DNA of 64,000 nucleotides from Hyphomonadaceae bacterium (GTDB taxonomy: Bacteria > Pseudomonadota > Alphaproteobacteria > Caulobacterales > Aquidulcibacteraceae). A model generated the notes under the pieces. That model saw only the letters and a program-made list of their open reading frames with translations. It ran no database searches and was not told the origin of the DNA. This document shows positions 49,842-58,971 of this stretch, in pieces. The DNA is taken from positions 186,001-250,000 of the forward strand of contig JAEUMQ010000017.1 of NCBI GenBank assembly GCA_016791425.1. The letters are read 5' to 3'. Each line of letters opens with the position of its first letter. Position 1 is the first letter of the stretch. Position numbers and translations under genes: made by a program.

Positions 49842-51294
49842 GCAGGAACGTCCTTCTCGGTGCGGCGGCCCGCGGGAAATCGCTGCGATAATGCGCGCCG
49901 CGGCTTTCTTCGCGCCCAAGCGCCGCGCGTGCAATAAGGTCTGCGGCGAGGAGCTCGTTGGCCCGGCCGTAGGTCCGCGACAACGTCTCGATTCCCTCGA
50001 TCGCCCGGGTGAGGCCGGCGCGCTCGCGCTCGACGCCCACATCCCCCTGCATGAGCCCGCGCAGCGCCGCGCGCGCCTCCTGCGGCAGGGAGGGGGGAAG
50101 ATCCGCCGCGCCGTTTTCCGCTGGCGGAGCGTCCTCCTCGCGAAGGCGCTCAGCGGCGCGATGGGCGAACACCACCGCTTCCAAAAGCGAATTGGACGCC
50201 AGCCGATTGGCTCCGTGCGCCCCGGTGGAGCTGCACTCTCCGATCACGGACAATCCCTCGAGCGACGCGCGCGCCCAGAGATCGGAGGCCACCCCGCCCA
50301 TGTGATAATGCGCTGCAGGCGCGACCGGGATGAGGTCCGTTCGCGGATCGACGCCGGCCGCCATGCATGCGGCGAACACGTTCGGGAAATGCGCGGGAAA
50401 CTCCGCGCCGATCGCCGCGCGCGCATCGAGATACGCCCCGCGCCCGGCCTGGCGCTGGCGATGGATCGCGCGCGCCACCACATCGCGCGTATCGAGCTCC
50501 GAGACGAACGACGCTCCCTCGCGATCAACGAGTTTGGCGCCCGCGCCGCGCAGCGCTTCGGTCGCCAGCGGCGCCGGATCGCGCCCGACATCGATCGCGG
50601 TGGGGTGGAACTGCACGAACTCCGGATCGGCGATGAGCGCGCCTGCGCGCGCCGCCATCGCCAGCCCATGGCCGCCTGCTTGCGGGGGATTGGTCGTCAC
50701 CGCGTAAAGTCCGCCGACCCCGCCCGACGCCAGCACCGTCTCCGCCGCGTCGAGATCGGTCCGCGCCCCTTCACGAGAAAGACATGCCGCGCCGCGCACG
50801 CGTCCGTTGGCGTCCTGCAGCAGCGCGCGCGCCTGCAGCCCCTCGACGATCTCGATGTGCGTTGCGGCGCGCGCCGCCGCGATCAGCGCGTCCATGATCG
50901 CTTTGCCGGCAAGATCGCCGGACACATGCACGACGCGCGCGCGCGAATGCGCCGCCTCGAGGCTTCGCGCCAATGTTCCGTCAGAGGATCGATCGAACCG
51001 CACGCCGAGCGCGATGAGATCCGCGACCCGCGCCGGCCCCGCGTCCGCGAGCAGACGCGCCACGACCGGATCGACGAGCCCCGCGCCCGCCGCGATCGTA
51101 TCGGCGGCATGCAGCTCGGGTGTATCATCGGCCCCCACCGCCGCTGCGATGCCGCCTTGCGCCCAGCCGCTCGCGGCCGCGTCGCCGAGCGGCGCCGGCG
51201 ACAGCAATATCGCCCGTCGCGGCGCAAGCTTGAGGGCGAGGAAGAGGCCCGCGAGCCCCGCGCCGACGATGAGGACGGATGAGCGCGCGCTCAC
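49828..51294 (-). CDS. nadB: L-aspartate oxidase
   Basis: FAD-dependent oxidase, 488 residues, converting aspartate to iminoaspartate for quinolinate synthesis. FAD motif SSVLIVGAGLAGLFLALKLA; GWAQGGIAAAVGADDTPELH; HPTAIDVGRDPAPLATEALR; GVASDLWARASLEGLSVIGE; ANRLASNSLLEAVVFAH. Start GTG at 51294 overlaps the stop of the preceding small gene. Partner of NadA, which uses its product. Confidence 0.96.
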   Translation of the reverse strand: MSARSSVLIVGAGLAGLFLALKLAPRRAILLSPAPLGDAAASGWAQGGIAAAVGADDTPELHAADTIAAGAGLVDPVVARLLADAGPARVADLIALGVRFDRSSDGTLARSLEAAHSRARVVHVSGDLAGKAIMDALIAAARAATHIEIVEGLQARALLQDANGRVRGAACLSREGARTDLDAAETVLASGGVGGLYAVTTNPPQAGGHGLAMAARAGALIADPEFVQFHPTAIDVGRDPAPLATEALRGAGAKLVDREGASFVSELDTRDVVARAIHRQRQAGRGAYLDARAAIGAEFPAHFPNVFAACMAAGVDPRTDLIPVAPAAHYHMGGVASDLWARASLEGLSVIGECSSTGAHGANRLASNSLLEAVVFAHRAAERLREEDAPPAENGAADLPPSLPQEARAALRGLMQGDVGVERERAGLTRAIEGIETLSRTYGRANELLAADLIARAALGREESRGAHYRSDFPRAAAPRRTFLHGSA

Positions 51295-51740
51295 GACACC
51301 AGCGCGCCGGTGCTCTTCCGCCAGCGCACCGGCTCATTCCAGGCGCCGTGATCGACGAGCCGGCCGTGCATCGCCTCGGCGGAGTCGATCGTCAGCGAGA
51401 ACTGATCCGGATTGTAATTGGGCGGGGTCGCGCGCACGAGGCGGCACGCGACGTTCAGCGTTCCCCGGTCGAGGCGCGCCAGGCAGGCCTCCTCGGCGCG
51501 ATAGGCGCCGCCGTCCGGGCAGGTCTCCGCCACGCGCATCTCGACATCGTAGGAATCGGCCTCCGCTCGCGCCCGCAACAGCGCATCGCCGCGGATGATG
51601 CAGCCCGTGATGCGGTGCGCGTTGGTCTCGAACGCCCATGCCCCCGCCAGAGCGCCTCGCGCCGGAGCAGGGGCGTTTGAAGTCTGCGCCGCGGCGCTGG
51701 CGCCGAAAAGCATCAGCGCAGTCGCCAGCGCGCGGATCAC
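51291..51740 (-). CDS. Small secreted four-cysteine protein (nad operon, copy 2)
   Basis: A 149-residue exported protein. GTG start at 51740 gives a signal peptide (VIRALATALMLFGASAAAQT). The mature part begins LAGAWAFETNAHRITGCIIR and holds four cysteines (TGC, ETC, EAC, VAC), enough for two disulfides. It is a clear paralogue of the next gene upstream: the two share the pattern LAGxWAFET, NYxPDxF, SAxAMxGxLV, WNxPxRWR. I do not recognise the family; a small beta-barrel such as a protease-inhibitor-like fold is possible. The start overlaps the upstream stop and the stop overlaps the nadB start. Confidence 0.72.
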   Translation of the reverse strand: MIRALATALMLFGASAAAQTSNAPAPARGALAGAWAFETNAHRITGCIIRGDALLRARAEADSYDVEMRVAETCPDGGAYRAEEACLARLDRGTLNVACRLVRATPPNYNPDQFSLTIDSAEAMHGRLVDHGAWNEPVRWRKSTGALVS

Positions 51741-52171
51741 GACACGAGGTCCGGTCTCGTGCGCCGCCAGCGGGCCGGCGCGTTCCAGGTTGAGACGAGT
51801 TCGCCCTGCATCGCGTCGGCGCTCACCACGCGCAGCGCGAAATCGTCGGGGGCATAATTGGAGGGCTGCACGCGCACGATCGTGCACGAAAGCCTGAGCG
51901 AACCTTGGCTGTGCACGGCGGTGCAGTCCTGCAGCGACCGCCAGGTTTCCCCGGAGGCGCACTGCTCCAGCGTCGAGAGCCGCACGGTGTAATTGTCGGG
52001 CCGCGCCGGCGTCAGCGTCGCTTCTCCGGTGATCGTGCAGCGCCGTTCAGTCGCCGCGTCGGTCTCGAACGCCCAGTTCCCTGCGAGCGCGTGGGTCGCG
52101 CCCGGTCTTGGCTGCGCCTGCGCGCTGAGCGGGACCGCGGTGAGGAAGAATGCGAGCACTATGAAGCGCAT
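51737..52171 (-). CDS. Small secreted four-cysteine protein (nad operon, copy 1)
   Basis: A 144-residue exported protein with signal peptide MRFIVLAFFLTAVPLSAQAQ. Mature part: LAGNWAFETDAATERRCTIT, four cysteines (RRC, EQC, QDC, LSC), NYAPDDFALRVVSADAMQGE and WNAPARWRR. Same length, cysteine count and block order as its tandem copy, so a duplication. It starts 18 bp after nadA and overlaps the next gene by 4 bp. Not a known NAD enzyme. Confidence 0.72.
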   Translation of the reverse strand: MRFIVLAFFLTAVPLSAQAQPRPGATHALAGNWAFETDAATERRCTITGEATLTPARPDNYTVRLSTLEQCASGETWRSLQDCTAVHSQGSLRLSCTIVRVQPSNYAPDDFALRVVSADAMQGELVSTWNAPARWRRTRPDLVS

Positions 52172-52189
52172 GGGACCACACCAGTTCGC

Positions 52190-53350
52190 CTAAACCAGTT
52201 CGACGGCGGCCTCCGGCAGCCCGACTTCGAAGTCGAGCGGCTTTTCGGTCTTCGGCAGCGCCAGCATGCGGTCGATCGCCTGCTTTGCGCGGACGCGCAC
52301 CTCTTCGGGGATTTCCACCTTGTGCTTCATCTCCAGAAGCGCGTCATAGATGTTCGCCAGCGAGATACGCTTCATGTGGGGGCAGAGATTGCACGGCCGG
52401 ATGAAGTCCGTCCGTGGCGAGGCCGCCGCCACATTGTCGCTCATCGAGCATTCCGTCAGCAGCAGCACCTTGCCTGGCTGGCGTTTGCCGACATACGCCG
52501 CCAGCGCCGCGGTCGAGCCGGCATAGTCCGACGCCGCCATCACTTCTGGGGGGCACTCGGGGTGCGCCAGCACGACGACGCCCGGGTGCGCCGCGCGGAT
52601 CTCCGCGATGTCCTCAGCCGTGAAGCGCTCGTGCACTTCGCACCGCCCGTGCCACGCGATGATCTTCAGATCCGTCATCGCCGCGACATTCTTTGCGAGG
52701 AATTCGTCCGGAATGAGGATGACCCGGTCGGTCCCCCATTCCTTGGCCGCCCATTCGCAGACCTGCACGGCGTTGGAGGACGTGCAGGTGACATCGCTTT
52801 CGGCCTTCACCTCGGCCGAGGTGTTCACGTAGGTGACGACCGGCACGCCCGGATACTTGGCCTTGATGAGGCGCACGTCCGCGCCCGTGATCGAGGCCGC
52901 CAGCGAGCAGCCGGCGCGCAGGTCGGGGATGAGCACGGTCTTTTCCGGCGCCAGGATCTTCGAGGTCTCGGCCATGAAATGCACGCCGGCCTGCACGATC
53001 ACCTTCGCGTTCGTGTTGGCGGCTTCGCGGGCAAGCTGCAGGGAATCCCCGCGGATATCGCCGACGCAGAAGAAGATCTCGCTGGTCATGTAATTGTGCG
53101 CCAGGATGATCGCGTTCTTCTCACGCTTCAGGCGATTGATGCCCGCGATGAGCGGCGCGTAGGCCGGCCACTCGAACGGCGGGATCAGCCGCTCGACCTT
53201 CTCGTAGAGCGCGTCCGTCTCGCGCTTCACCTCGGGTGTGAACGCCAGGCCCCGCTTGGCGGCGTCGTCGATCGGCCGGCCCGGCAGCTCGCAACCATCG
53301 CCCGCCAGGCGACGATCGGCGAGGAGGGGGGCGTCAATGATGCGGGCCAT
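52190..53350 (-). CDS. nadA: Quinolinate synthase A
   Basis: 4Fe-4S enzyme of 386 residues that condenses iminoaspartate with DHAP to quinolinate. Motifs: AIILAHNYMTSEIFFCVGDI, GDSLQLAREAANTNAKVIVQ, GVHFMAETSKILAPEKTVLI, DLRAGCSLAASITGADV (Cys ligand), VNTSAEVKAESDVTCTSSNA, HPECPPEV (Cys ligand) and PCNLCPHM (Cys ligand). The start at 53350 leads MARIIDAPLLADRRLAGDGC, a longer N-terminus than in E. coli. First gene of the nad unit. Confidence 0.96.
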   Translation of the reverse strand: MARIIDAPLLADRRLAGDGCELPGRPIDDAAKRGLAFTPEVKRETDALYEKVERLIPPFEWPAYAPLIAGINRLKREKNAIILAHNYMTSEIFFCVGDIRGDSLQLAREAANTNAKVIVQAGVHFMAETSKILAPEKTVLIPDLRAGCSLAASITGADVRLIKAKYPGVPVVTYVNTSAEVKAESDVTCTSSNAVQVCEWAAKEWGTDRVILIPDEFLAKNVAAMTDLKIIAWHGRCEVHERFTAEDIAEIRAAHPGVVVLAHPECPPEVMAASDYAGSTAALAAYVGKRQPGKVLLLTECSMSDNVAAASPRTDFIRPCNLCPHMKRISLANIYDALLEMKHKVEIPEEVRVRAKQAIDRMLALPKTEKPLDFEVGLPEAAVELV

Positions 53351-53811
53351 GATGTCTCCCTTGGCGCCAGACGAGGGCGCCGAGCTGGGCCTTAGGGCCG
53401 GCGGCTATTGGGCCGCCTTCTCACCCATATATGCTCAGTAGGAGCATATATGGGTGACGCAAACGCGGCGGGCAAGCCGCTCTCTCCACCTTATGCTTCA
53501 GATGAGCATAACTCGCGTCACGATACGCCCCGAGGGACTCGTGCGCAAGCCTGTGACGCGAACAGCTGGGCTCTATGCGCGCAAACGGAGACTAAGGGTG
53601 AGGCCGAGCGGGGTTGACCGGAAGGTGAGGTCCGCCGCGCTGCGCGCTGCAAGGTTCCGCAGAAGGATTTCGGGGTCACGGCTAAGCTCCGTGAGGCCGC
53701 GGGCGATACCGACGGCTCGGACGGCGGCGACCAGCAGCGCTGAGCGGCTGCAGCGGCGCCCTTCGCGGTCGCCCGACGCATGCTAAGAGCCGGACGAATC
53801 CGGAGCCGTTC
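53351..53811. other. 461-bp nadA/mltA divergent region
   Basis: Apart from the two palindromic operators at 53421-53511, no feature is clear. A plus-strand frame of 110 codons (53454-53786) is Arg/Ser-rich and resembles nothing I know. The stretch 53560-53780 is an Arg-coding, high-GC block with no codon signature of a real gene. Promoters for nadA and mltA must lie here. Confidence 0.5.
53421..53511 (-). promoter_or_regulatory. Two palindromic operators before nadA
   Basis: Site 1 (53421-53457) is a perfect inverted repeat TCACCCATATATGCTC-AGTAG-GAGCATATATGGGTGA in two arms of 16. Site 2 (53491-53511) repeats its core: TATGCTT-CAGAT-GAGCATA, one mismatch. Centres are 62 bp apart. The shared core TATGCTC-N5-GAGCATA, and the place 71-160 bp before nadA, suggest an NAD repressor such as NadQ; the regulator itself is not in the window. 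Confidence 0.65.
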
Positions 53812-55038
53812 ATGCGAAATAAGGCCGCGTCCTTTGTTCCCCTCGCGGCCGGTCTCGCGCTGGCCGCCTGCGCGACCGGGGAGCGTCCCGCGGCGCGCCC
53901 CGCCGTCGGACCCCAGCCGGTGGAGTTCTCTCTGCGCCCGGTCAACTTCTCGGACCTGCCGGGCTGGGCGAACGCCGATCTCGCGCCGGCGCTGACCGCC
54001 TTCAAGCGCCAGTGCGCCAGCTGGTCCGCGCGTGCGGCCGATGCGCCGCTGGGCGCCGGCGCGCGCTATGGCGGAACGGTTGGCTCGTGGGCGGCGGCGT
54101 GCGCGCAGGCCGCGAGCGTGCCGCCCGGCGCCGAGCGCGCCTTCTTCGAGAGCGCCTTCATCGCCTCCGCGGTGGAGGGGCCGGGCGATGCGCGCCTCAC
54201 CGGCTATTACGAGCCCATCGTGCAGGCCTCGCGCTGGCCCGTGCCTGGGTTCACAGAGCCGATGCTGCGCAAGCCGAGCGACATGGTCACCGTCGATCTT
54301 GGCGCGTTCGCCGAAGCCTATGACAACGCCGAGCTGCGCGGCGCGCCGCGCACCTTGACCGGCAAGCTCTATGGCGATCGGGTGCGCCCGTATCCCACGC
54401 GCGCGGAGATCAACGCTGCGCCGCCTTCGCAGGCCTTCGGCTACATAAAGCCGGCCGATCTCTACAATCTGCAGGTCCAGGGCTCTGGACGCGTGCGCTT
54501 CAATGACGGGGTTGAGGCGCGCGCCGCATACGCCGCGCAGAACGGCTATCGCTGGCGCTCCGCCATCGGCGCCGCGCGCGATAATGGCCGCCTCACCGAC
54601 GCGACCTGGCGCGGCTTCCGCGCCTATCTCGACGCCCTCACGCCGGACGGGGCGCGCGCCGCGCTCAACGAGGATCCCTCTTACGTTTTCTTCCAGGAAG
54701 AGCCGATCGCCGATCCCAGCGCAGGCCCGCGCGGCGCCGCCAACGTGAACCTCACCGCGTTGGGGTCGCTGGCGGTCGATCCGGCGTTTCACCCTTATGG
54801 CGCGCTGCTTTTCGTTGATGCGGTCTATGACGGCTACGCCTTCCAGCGCCTGCTCGTCGCGCAGGACACCGGCGGCGCCATCCGCCGCGGGCCTCGCCGC
54901 GGCGACGTGTTCTTCGGGTCCGGTCCTGAGGCGGGTCTCGCGGCCGAACGCATGAATTCGCAGGGCGTCCGCTTCTGGACGCTCATGCCGCGCGGCGCGC
55001 CGATCGCCGCGCTGGAAGACGACGCCGACGCCGGCTGA
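53812..55038 (+). CDS. mltA: Membrane-bound lytic murein transglycosylase A
   Basis: Outer-membrane lipoprotein of 408 residues that cleaves peptidoglycan glycan strands. Lipobox AGLALAAC with Cys20. MltA domain: LTGYYEPIVQASRWPVPGF, QAFGYIKPADLYNLQVQGSG. The 3D domain at the end: LLVAQDTGGAIRRGPRRGDV and FFGSGPEAG, with Asp in QDTGG. Probably leads into the muramidase gene 21 bp on. Confidence 0.95.
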   Translation: MRNKAASFVPLAAGLALAACATGERPAARPAVGPQPVEFSLRPVNFSDLPGWANADLAPALTAFKRQCASWSARAADAPLGAGARYGGTVGSWAAACAQAASVPPGAERAFFESAFIASAVEGPGDARLTGYYEPIVQASRWPVPGFTEPMLRKPSDMVTVDLGAFAEAYDNAELRGAPRTLTGKLYGDRVRPYPTRAEINAAPPSQAFGYIKPADLYNLQVQGSGRVRFNDGVEARAAYAAQNGYRWRSAIGAARDNGRLTDATWRGFRAYLDALTPDGARAALNEDPSYVFFQEEPIADPSAGPRGAANVNLTALGSLAVDPAFHPYGALLFVDAVYDGYAFQRLLVAQDTGGAIRRGPRRGDVFFGSGPEAGLAAERMNSQGVRFWTLMPRGAPIAALEDDADAG

Positions 55039-55059
55039 GTTCACATCAAGGGGAAAAGC

Positions 55060-55800
55060 ATGATCCGTCACTTCGCAGGGGCGCTTGCAGCGTGCGCGCT
55101 TATTCTGTCCGCCTACGGAATGTCGCCGGCGTTCGCGGAGCCGGCGGCCCCGCCCGCCGCCGCGCCAACCCCAACGACGAACGCCGCAACGGACGCCTAT
55201 CTCGCGAGCCTCCTCGCGCAGACCCGCGATGCGCCCACCGACGCCGACGTCGCGCGGGAAGCGGCTGTGCTCGGGGTCGAGCCTGCCGCGCTCCGCGCAG
55301 TGATGGAAGTCGAGGGCGGCCGCACAGCGTTCGCCGAAGACGGTCGGCCGGTCATCCTCTTTGAGCCGCATCTCTTCTCGCGCGCCACCCAGCGCCGCTT
55401 CGATGCTTCGAACCCGGCGGTCTCCTATCCGGTCTGGGACCGCAGCAAGTATCCCGCGACCCAGGCCGCGCGCTGGGCCCAGCTCTCCGAAGCCTACGCC
55501 CTCGATCCCGATGCCGCGCTCGGCGCCGCCTCCTATGGCCGCTACCAGGTTCTCGGGCGCAACTTCACCATGGCCGGCTATGCCGACGTCCGCGCCTTCG
55601 TCAGCGACCTCGCGTCCTCCGAAGCCAAGCAGCTGACCATCCTCGGCGCCACGATCCGCGGCTTGGGCCTCCTCGACGAGCTCCAGCGCAAGGACTGGGC
55701 GGGCTTCGCGCGCGGCTATAATGGCCCCGCGGGCGCAGCCCGCTATGGGGAGCAACTGACCGCCGCCTATGCGCGCCTGTCCGCTCCCAAGGCCCCCTGA
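55060..55800 (+). CDS. N-acetylmuramidase-domain protein (DUF3380)
   Basis: Exported protein of 246 residues. Signal peptide MIRHFAGALAACALILSAYG and an Ala/Pro linker. The domain has VEPAALRAVMEVEGGRTAFA (Glu likely catalytic), DGRPVILFEPHLFSRATQRR, SYPVWDRSKYPATQAARWAQ, SYGRYQVLGRNFTMAGYADV and WAGFARGYNGPA. This is the DUF3380/N-acetylmuramidase family, otherwise common in phage lysins. No phage genes are near, and it follows mltA, so it is likely a host wall enzyme. Confidence 0.85.
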   Translation: MIRHFAGALAACALILSAYGMSPAFAEPAAPPAAAPTPTTNAATDAYLASLLAQTRDAPTDADVAREAAVLGVEPAALRAVMEVEGGRTAFAEDGRPVILFEPHLFSRATQRRFDASNPAVSYPVWDRSKYPATQAARWAQLSEAYALDPDAALGAASYGRYQVLGRNFTMAGYADVRAFVSDLASSEAKQLTILGATIRGLGLLDELQRKDWAGFARGYNGPAGAARYGEQLTAAYARLSAPKAP

Positions 55801-55967
55801 GACCGGTCCCGGCGATCAGGACGGAGGATGACCCGGGGCGCCGGCCGTCCGCCGGGCGCGGCTCATGGTTAATTTTTGCCATGCCCAGGCCTGAAAGCTG
55901 GGCTAGGATGGGTGTGCGAGGGTCGGGCGCGGGGGGCGCGCCCGGAAGAGGCCGGAAGAGGGGTGTC

Positions 55968-57098
55968 ATGACGTTCTACAAATGGATGGTCGGCGCTTTC
56001 CTGACCGTCATCATGCTGGCCGCGCTGGCGACCAACGCGTTCCTCTTCAACGCGCGCGCCTTCCAGTACAACCTGGCGCAGATCGCGCCGCAGACGAACG
56101 GCATCGTCTCGATCCGTGCGCTGGCGGCGGCCGACGAGCAGATCACCCAGATCTCGAACCGCACGGCGGCTCAGCGCGGCGAGCGGGCGCAGATCGAGGA
56201 GGCCATCGCTACGGTCAATGTGGCGGTCCAGGACAATCAAGCCGCCATCGGCCAAGGCATGATCGACCTCGCGCGGGCCGTCGCGGCCGCCGAAGACCGC
56301 ATGGGCATGCAGAGCGCCGAGGCCGCCTCAGCGCTTGACAAGGACGCGCTTGAGGCGCGCGCGGAGGCCATCATGGTGTCGCCCGCGGCGGTGACGGCCC
56401 AGGCTCAGGCGCTTTCCGTGCGGCAGATTTCCGCGCGGCTGCGGGAGCTCGACGATCGGACCGTCCAGCTCCAGAACCAGCTGCGCGACCTGCAGACTCG
56501 CCAGCGCCAGGTCGGCGGCTCGCTGGCCGAAAGCGACGGCGCGATCATCGCGCTCAAGCGCTCGGTCGTCGGCGACCAGTACGAGCTCTACGACCGGGTG
56601 AAGAGCGAAACCGATGCGCTGCAGCGCGCCAGCCCCTACGGGATCGGCTCGTCCTTCGTGAGCGCTCACCCCGCCTTCCTGTCCACGCTGCTCGTGTTGC
56701 TGATGGGGTTGCTCGGTGCGCTTCTCTATCTCTTCCCCGCTTATATGAGCCGCACCAACCCGCAGGTGAGTTTCGCGGAGATCATCGTGCGGATGGTCTT
56801 CGGGATGGTGACCGCGCTCGCCTTCTACATCGTCGCCAACGCGACCCTGGCGGGCCTTTCCTTCGTGCCGGGGCAGTCGGAAAGCTCCAACGCTGCGCTG
56901 CTCAATCCGTTCGCGGTCGGCCTTGTCGGCATCATCGCCGGCGTCACGGCTGACGATATCGCCAAGTGGATCCAGCGGCGCGGCAACGAGATCCTGGGCG
57001 GCCGTCCGGGCGAGGCGCCGCCCGCGGTTTCGACCACCCAGTCCCAGGACCCCGGTTTCACCGGGATCAATCCGCACGGCGGCCCCCCGCCGGTCTGA
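55968..57098 (+). CDS. Coiled-coil membrane protein of unknown function
   Basis: A 376-residue protein. N-terminal membrane segment (MVGAFLTVIMLAALATNAFL), long coiled coil (residues about 50-220, e.g. ARLRELDDRTVQLQNQLRDL), then three membrane segments (near residues 235-260, 268-290, 310-330). The C-terminal tail (from about residue 335: DDIAKWIQRRGNEILGG) is cytoplasmic and Pro-rich. No family recognised. RBS GAGGGG just before the ATG at 55968. It stands alone between the muramidase and thiolase genes. Confidence 0.72.
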   Translation: MTFYKWMVGAFLTVIMLAALATNAFLFNARAFQYNLAQIAPQTNGIVSIRALAAADEQITQISNRTAAQRGERAQIEEAIATVNVAVQDNQAAIGQGMIDLARAVAAAEDRMGMQSAEAASALDKDALEARAEAIMVSPAAVTAQAQALSVRQISARLRELDDRTVQLQNQLRDLQTRQRQVGGSLAESDGAIIALKRSVVGDQYELYDRVKSETDALQRASPYGIGSSFVSAHPAFLSTLLVLLMGLLGALLYLFPAYMSRTNPQVSFAEIIVRMVFGMVTALAFYIVANATLAGLSFVPGQSESSNAALLNPFAVGLVGIIAGVTADDIAKWIQRRGNEILGGRPGEAPPAVSTTQSQDPGFTGINPHGGPPPV

Positions 57099-57102
57099 GC
57101 CG

Positions 57103-57130
57103 CTTTCCTTCTCCCGCGGGGAGGGGAAGG
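57103..57130. repeat. Single degenerate REP-like palindrome
   Basis: CTTCTCCCGCGGGGAGGGGA and flanking bases resemble one unit of the GC-rich palindromes seen near 2.5 kb and in glyQ-glyS. It lies just after the coiled-coil gene stop. No inverted partner is seen. Confidence 0.45.
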
Positions 57131-57191
57131 GCCGGCTCGCTTCCAATGCGGCGGCGCAGCGTCTATGTCCCCACCAAAGGTGGAGGAAAGC

Positions 57192-58385
57192 ATGCGACGC
57201 GCCGTGGTGGTCTCTTACGCCCGCACGGGCCTGGCGAAGTCCGCGCGCGGCGGCTTCAACGACACCCATGGCGCGACCATGGCTGGCCATTGCATCGCCG
57301 AGGCGGTGACCCGCGCCAAGATCGACCCTGCCGAGATCGAGGATGTCGTGCTCGGCTCAGCGCAGCCGGAAGGCGCCACCGGCCACAATATCGCGCGCCT
57401 CTCGGCGATCCGCGGCGGCCTGCCGGTGACGACGTCGGGAACCACGGTCAATCGGTTCTGCTCCTCCGGCCTGCAGGCGATCGCGCAGGCCTCGCACTAT
57501 GTGATGAATGAGGGCGCCAAGGCCGCCATCGGCGGGGGCGTGGAATCCATTTCGCTCGTCCAGCTCGGCGGCCACTTCAACACCTACCGCTTCACCGAGC
57601 CGAAGCTGCAGGAGATGCGGCCCGATCTTTGGATGTCGATGATCGAGACGGCCGACATCGTGGCCGAACGCTACGGCGTCTCGCGCGAAGCGCAGGACGA
57701 GTACGCGCTGCGGAGCCAGCAGCGCATGGCCGCCGCGCAGAAGGCGGGCCTCTTCAAGGACGAGATCGCGCCGCTCGCCGTGACCATGAAGGTGATCGAC
57801 AAGGCGACCAAGGCCGAGAGCTTCGTGGATCATGTCGTCGACAAGGACGAGGCCAATCGCCCCGACACCACGCTCGAGGGCCTTGCCAAGCTTGAGCCGG
57901 TGCGCGGGCCCGGCAAGTTCGTCACAGCCGGCAATGCGAGCCAGTTCGCCGACGGCGCCGCCGCGCTCGTGCTGATGGAGGAGAAGGAGGCCGAGAAGCG
58001 GGGCCTGCAGCCGCTGGGCGTCTTCCTCGGCTACGCCGTGGCCGGCTGCGCGCCCGACGAGATGGGCATCGGCCCCGTCTTCGCCATTCCCCGCCTGCTC
58101 GACCGCCAGGGTCTCAAGATCGACGACATCGATCTCTGGGAGTTGAACGAGGCCTTCGCCAGCCAATGCCTCTATTGCCGCGATAAGCTCGGCATCGATC
58201 CCGAGAAATACAACGTGAACGGAGGATCGATCGCCATCGGCCATCCCTATGGCGCGACCGGCGCCCGCCTCGCAGGCCACGCTCTGCTGGAGGGCCGGCG
58301 CCGAAAGGTTAAGCGCGTGGTCGTCACCATGTGCATCGGCGGCGGCATGGGCGCTGCGGCCCTGTTCGAAGTTTTTCCCGGATAG
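57192..58385 (+). CDS. Acetyl-CoA acetyltransferase (thiolase)
   Basis: Thiolase of 397 residues. First catalytic Cys in [15 protein letters not shown] near residue 88; His in [16 protein letters not shown] near residue 350; second Cys in [12 protein letters not shown] near residue 380. ATG at 57192 follows GGAGGAAAG. The degradative versus biosynthetic role is not decided by sequence; the neighbouring MarR regulator may control it. Confidence 0.94.
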   Translation: MRRAVVVSYARTGLAKSARGGFNDTHGATMAGHCIAEAVTRAKIDPAEIEDVVLGSAQPEGATGHNIARLSAIRGGLPVTTSGTTVNRFCSSGLQAIAQASHYVMNEGAKAAIGGGVESISLVQLGGHFNTYRFTEPKLQEMRPDLWMSMIETADIVAERYGVSREAQDEYALRSQQRMAAAQKAGLFKDEIAPLAVTMKVIDKATKAESFVDHVVDKDEANRPDTTLEGLAKLEPVRGPGKFVTAGNASQFADGAAALVLMEEKEAEKRGLQPLGVFLGYAVAGCAPDEMGIGPVFAIPRLLDRQGLKIDDIDLWELNEAFASQCLYCRDKLGIDPEKYNVNGGSIAIGHPYGATGARLAGHALLEGRRRKVKRVVVTMCIGGGMGAAALFEVFPG

Positions 58386-58423
58386 TCGCGACGCGGCCGA
58401 TTTCGTGCGTATGATGGCGACGG

Positions 58424-58906
58424 TTGAAGGACGACCCACCTCCACGCCGGTCGAACGCCAAGGCGGCGTCCGCACAAGAAGCGCGCGATCTCGCATTCGA
58501 AGGGCTCGACGGGCTCTTGGGCTTTCACCTGCGCCGGGCGCAAGGCGCGGTGCACCGCAACTTCCTCGCGTCGCTCGCCGCGGTTGATCTAACTCAGAAG
58601 CAGACAGCGACGCTTTGGCTGATCGGCGCCAATTCGGGCGTGTCCCAGATCCAGATCGCCAATGAGCTTGATATGGATCGCGCCACGATGATGGCCATCA
58701 TCGACCGGCTGGACGAGCGCGGCTACGTCCTGCGCCGCCGCTCGCAAACGGATCGGCGCCGCCAAGAGCTTTATCTGACGCCGCGCGGTCAGGCGATGCT
58801 GACGGAAGTAAAGGCGCGCATCGCCGAGCACGAACGCTGGATCAAGCGCGCCTTCAGCGAAGATGAAGTGCGCCGTCTGGCCGAGGCCCTACGGCGCCTT
58901 TATTGA
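58424..58906 (+). CDS. MarR-family transcriptional regulator
   Basis: A 160-residue winged-helix regulator: NFLASLAAVDLTQKQTATLW, GVSQIQIANELDMDRATMMA (recognition helix), IIDRLDERGYVLRRRSQTDR and RRRQELYLTPRGQAMLTEVK (wing). No ATG fits the 5' end; a TTG at 58424 is the best start but is uncertain. It may control the thiolase just upstream or the TonB receptor beyond, which runs toward it. Confidence 0.85.
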   Translation: MKDDPPPRRSNAKAASAQEARDLAFEGLDGLLGFHLRRAQGAVHRNFLASLAAVDLTQKQTATLWLIGANSGVSQIQIANELDMDRATMMAIIDRLDERGYVLRRRSQTDRRRQELYLTPRGQAMLTEVKARIAEHERWIKRAFSEDEVRRLAEALRRLY

Positions 58907-58971
58907 GCCCCGCCTTCACCAGCGGCGTGATTGCGAAGAGCGGGCTGCTTTTCGCGATCACGCGCCGAGGC

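Noticed and set aside
53454-53786. A 110-codon plus-strand frame upstream of mltA
   Set aside because: Arg/Ser-rich, no family and no good ribosome site; it also overlaps the nadA operator region.
55060-55800. Phage endolysin or prophage remnant
   Set aside because: The DUF3380 domain is common in phages, but the gene has a signal peptide, follows mltA, and no other phage gene is near.
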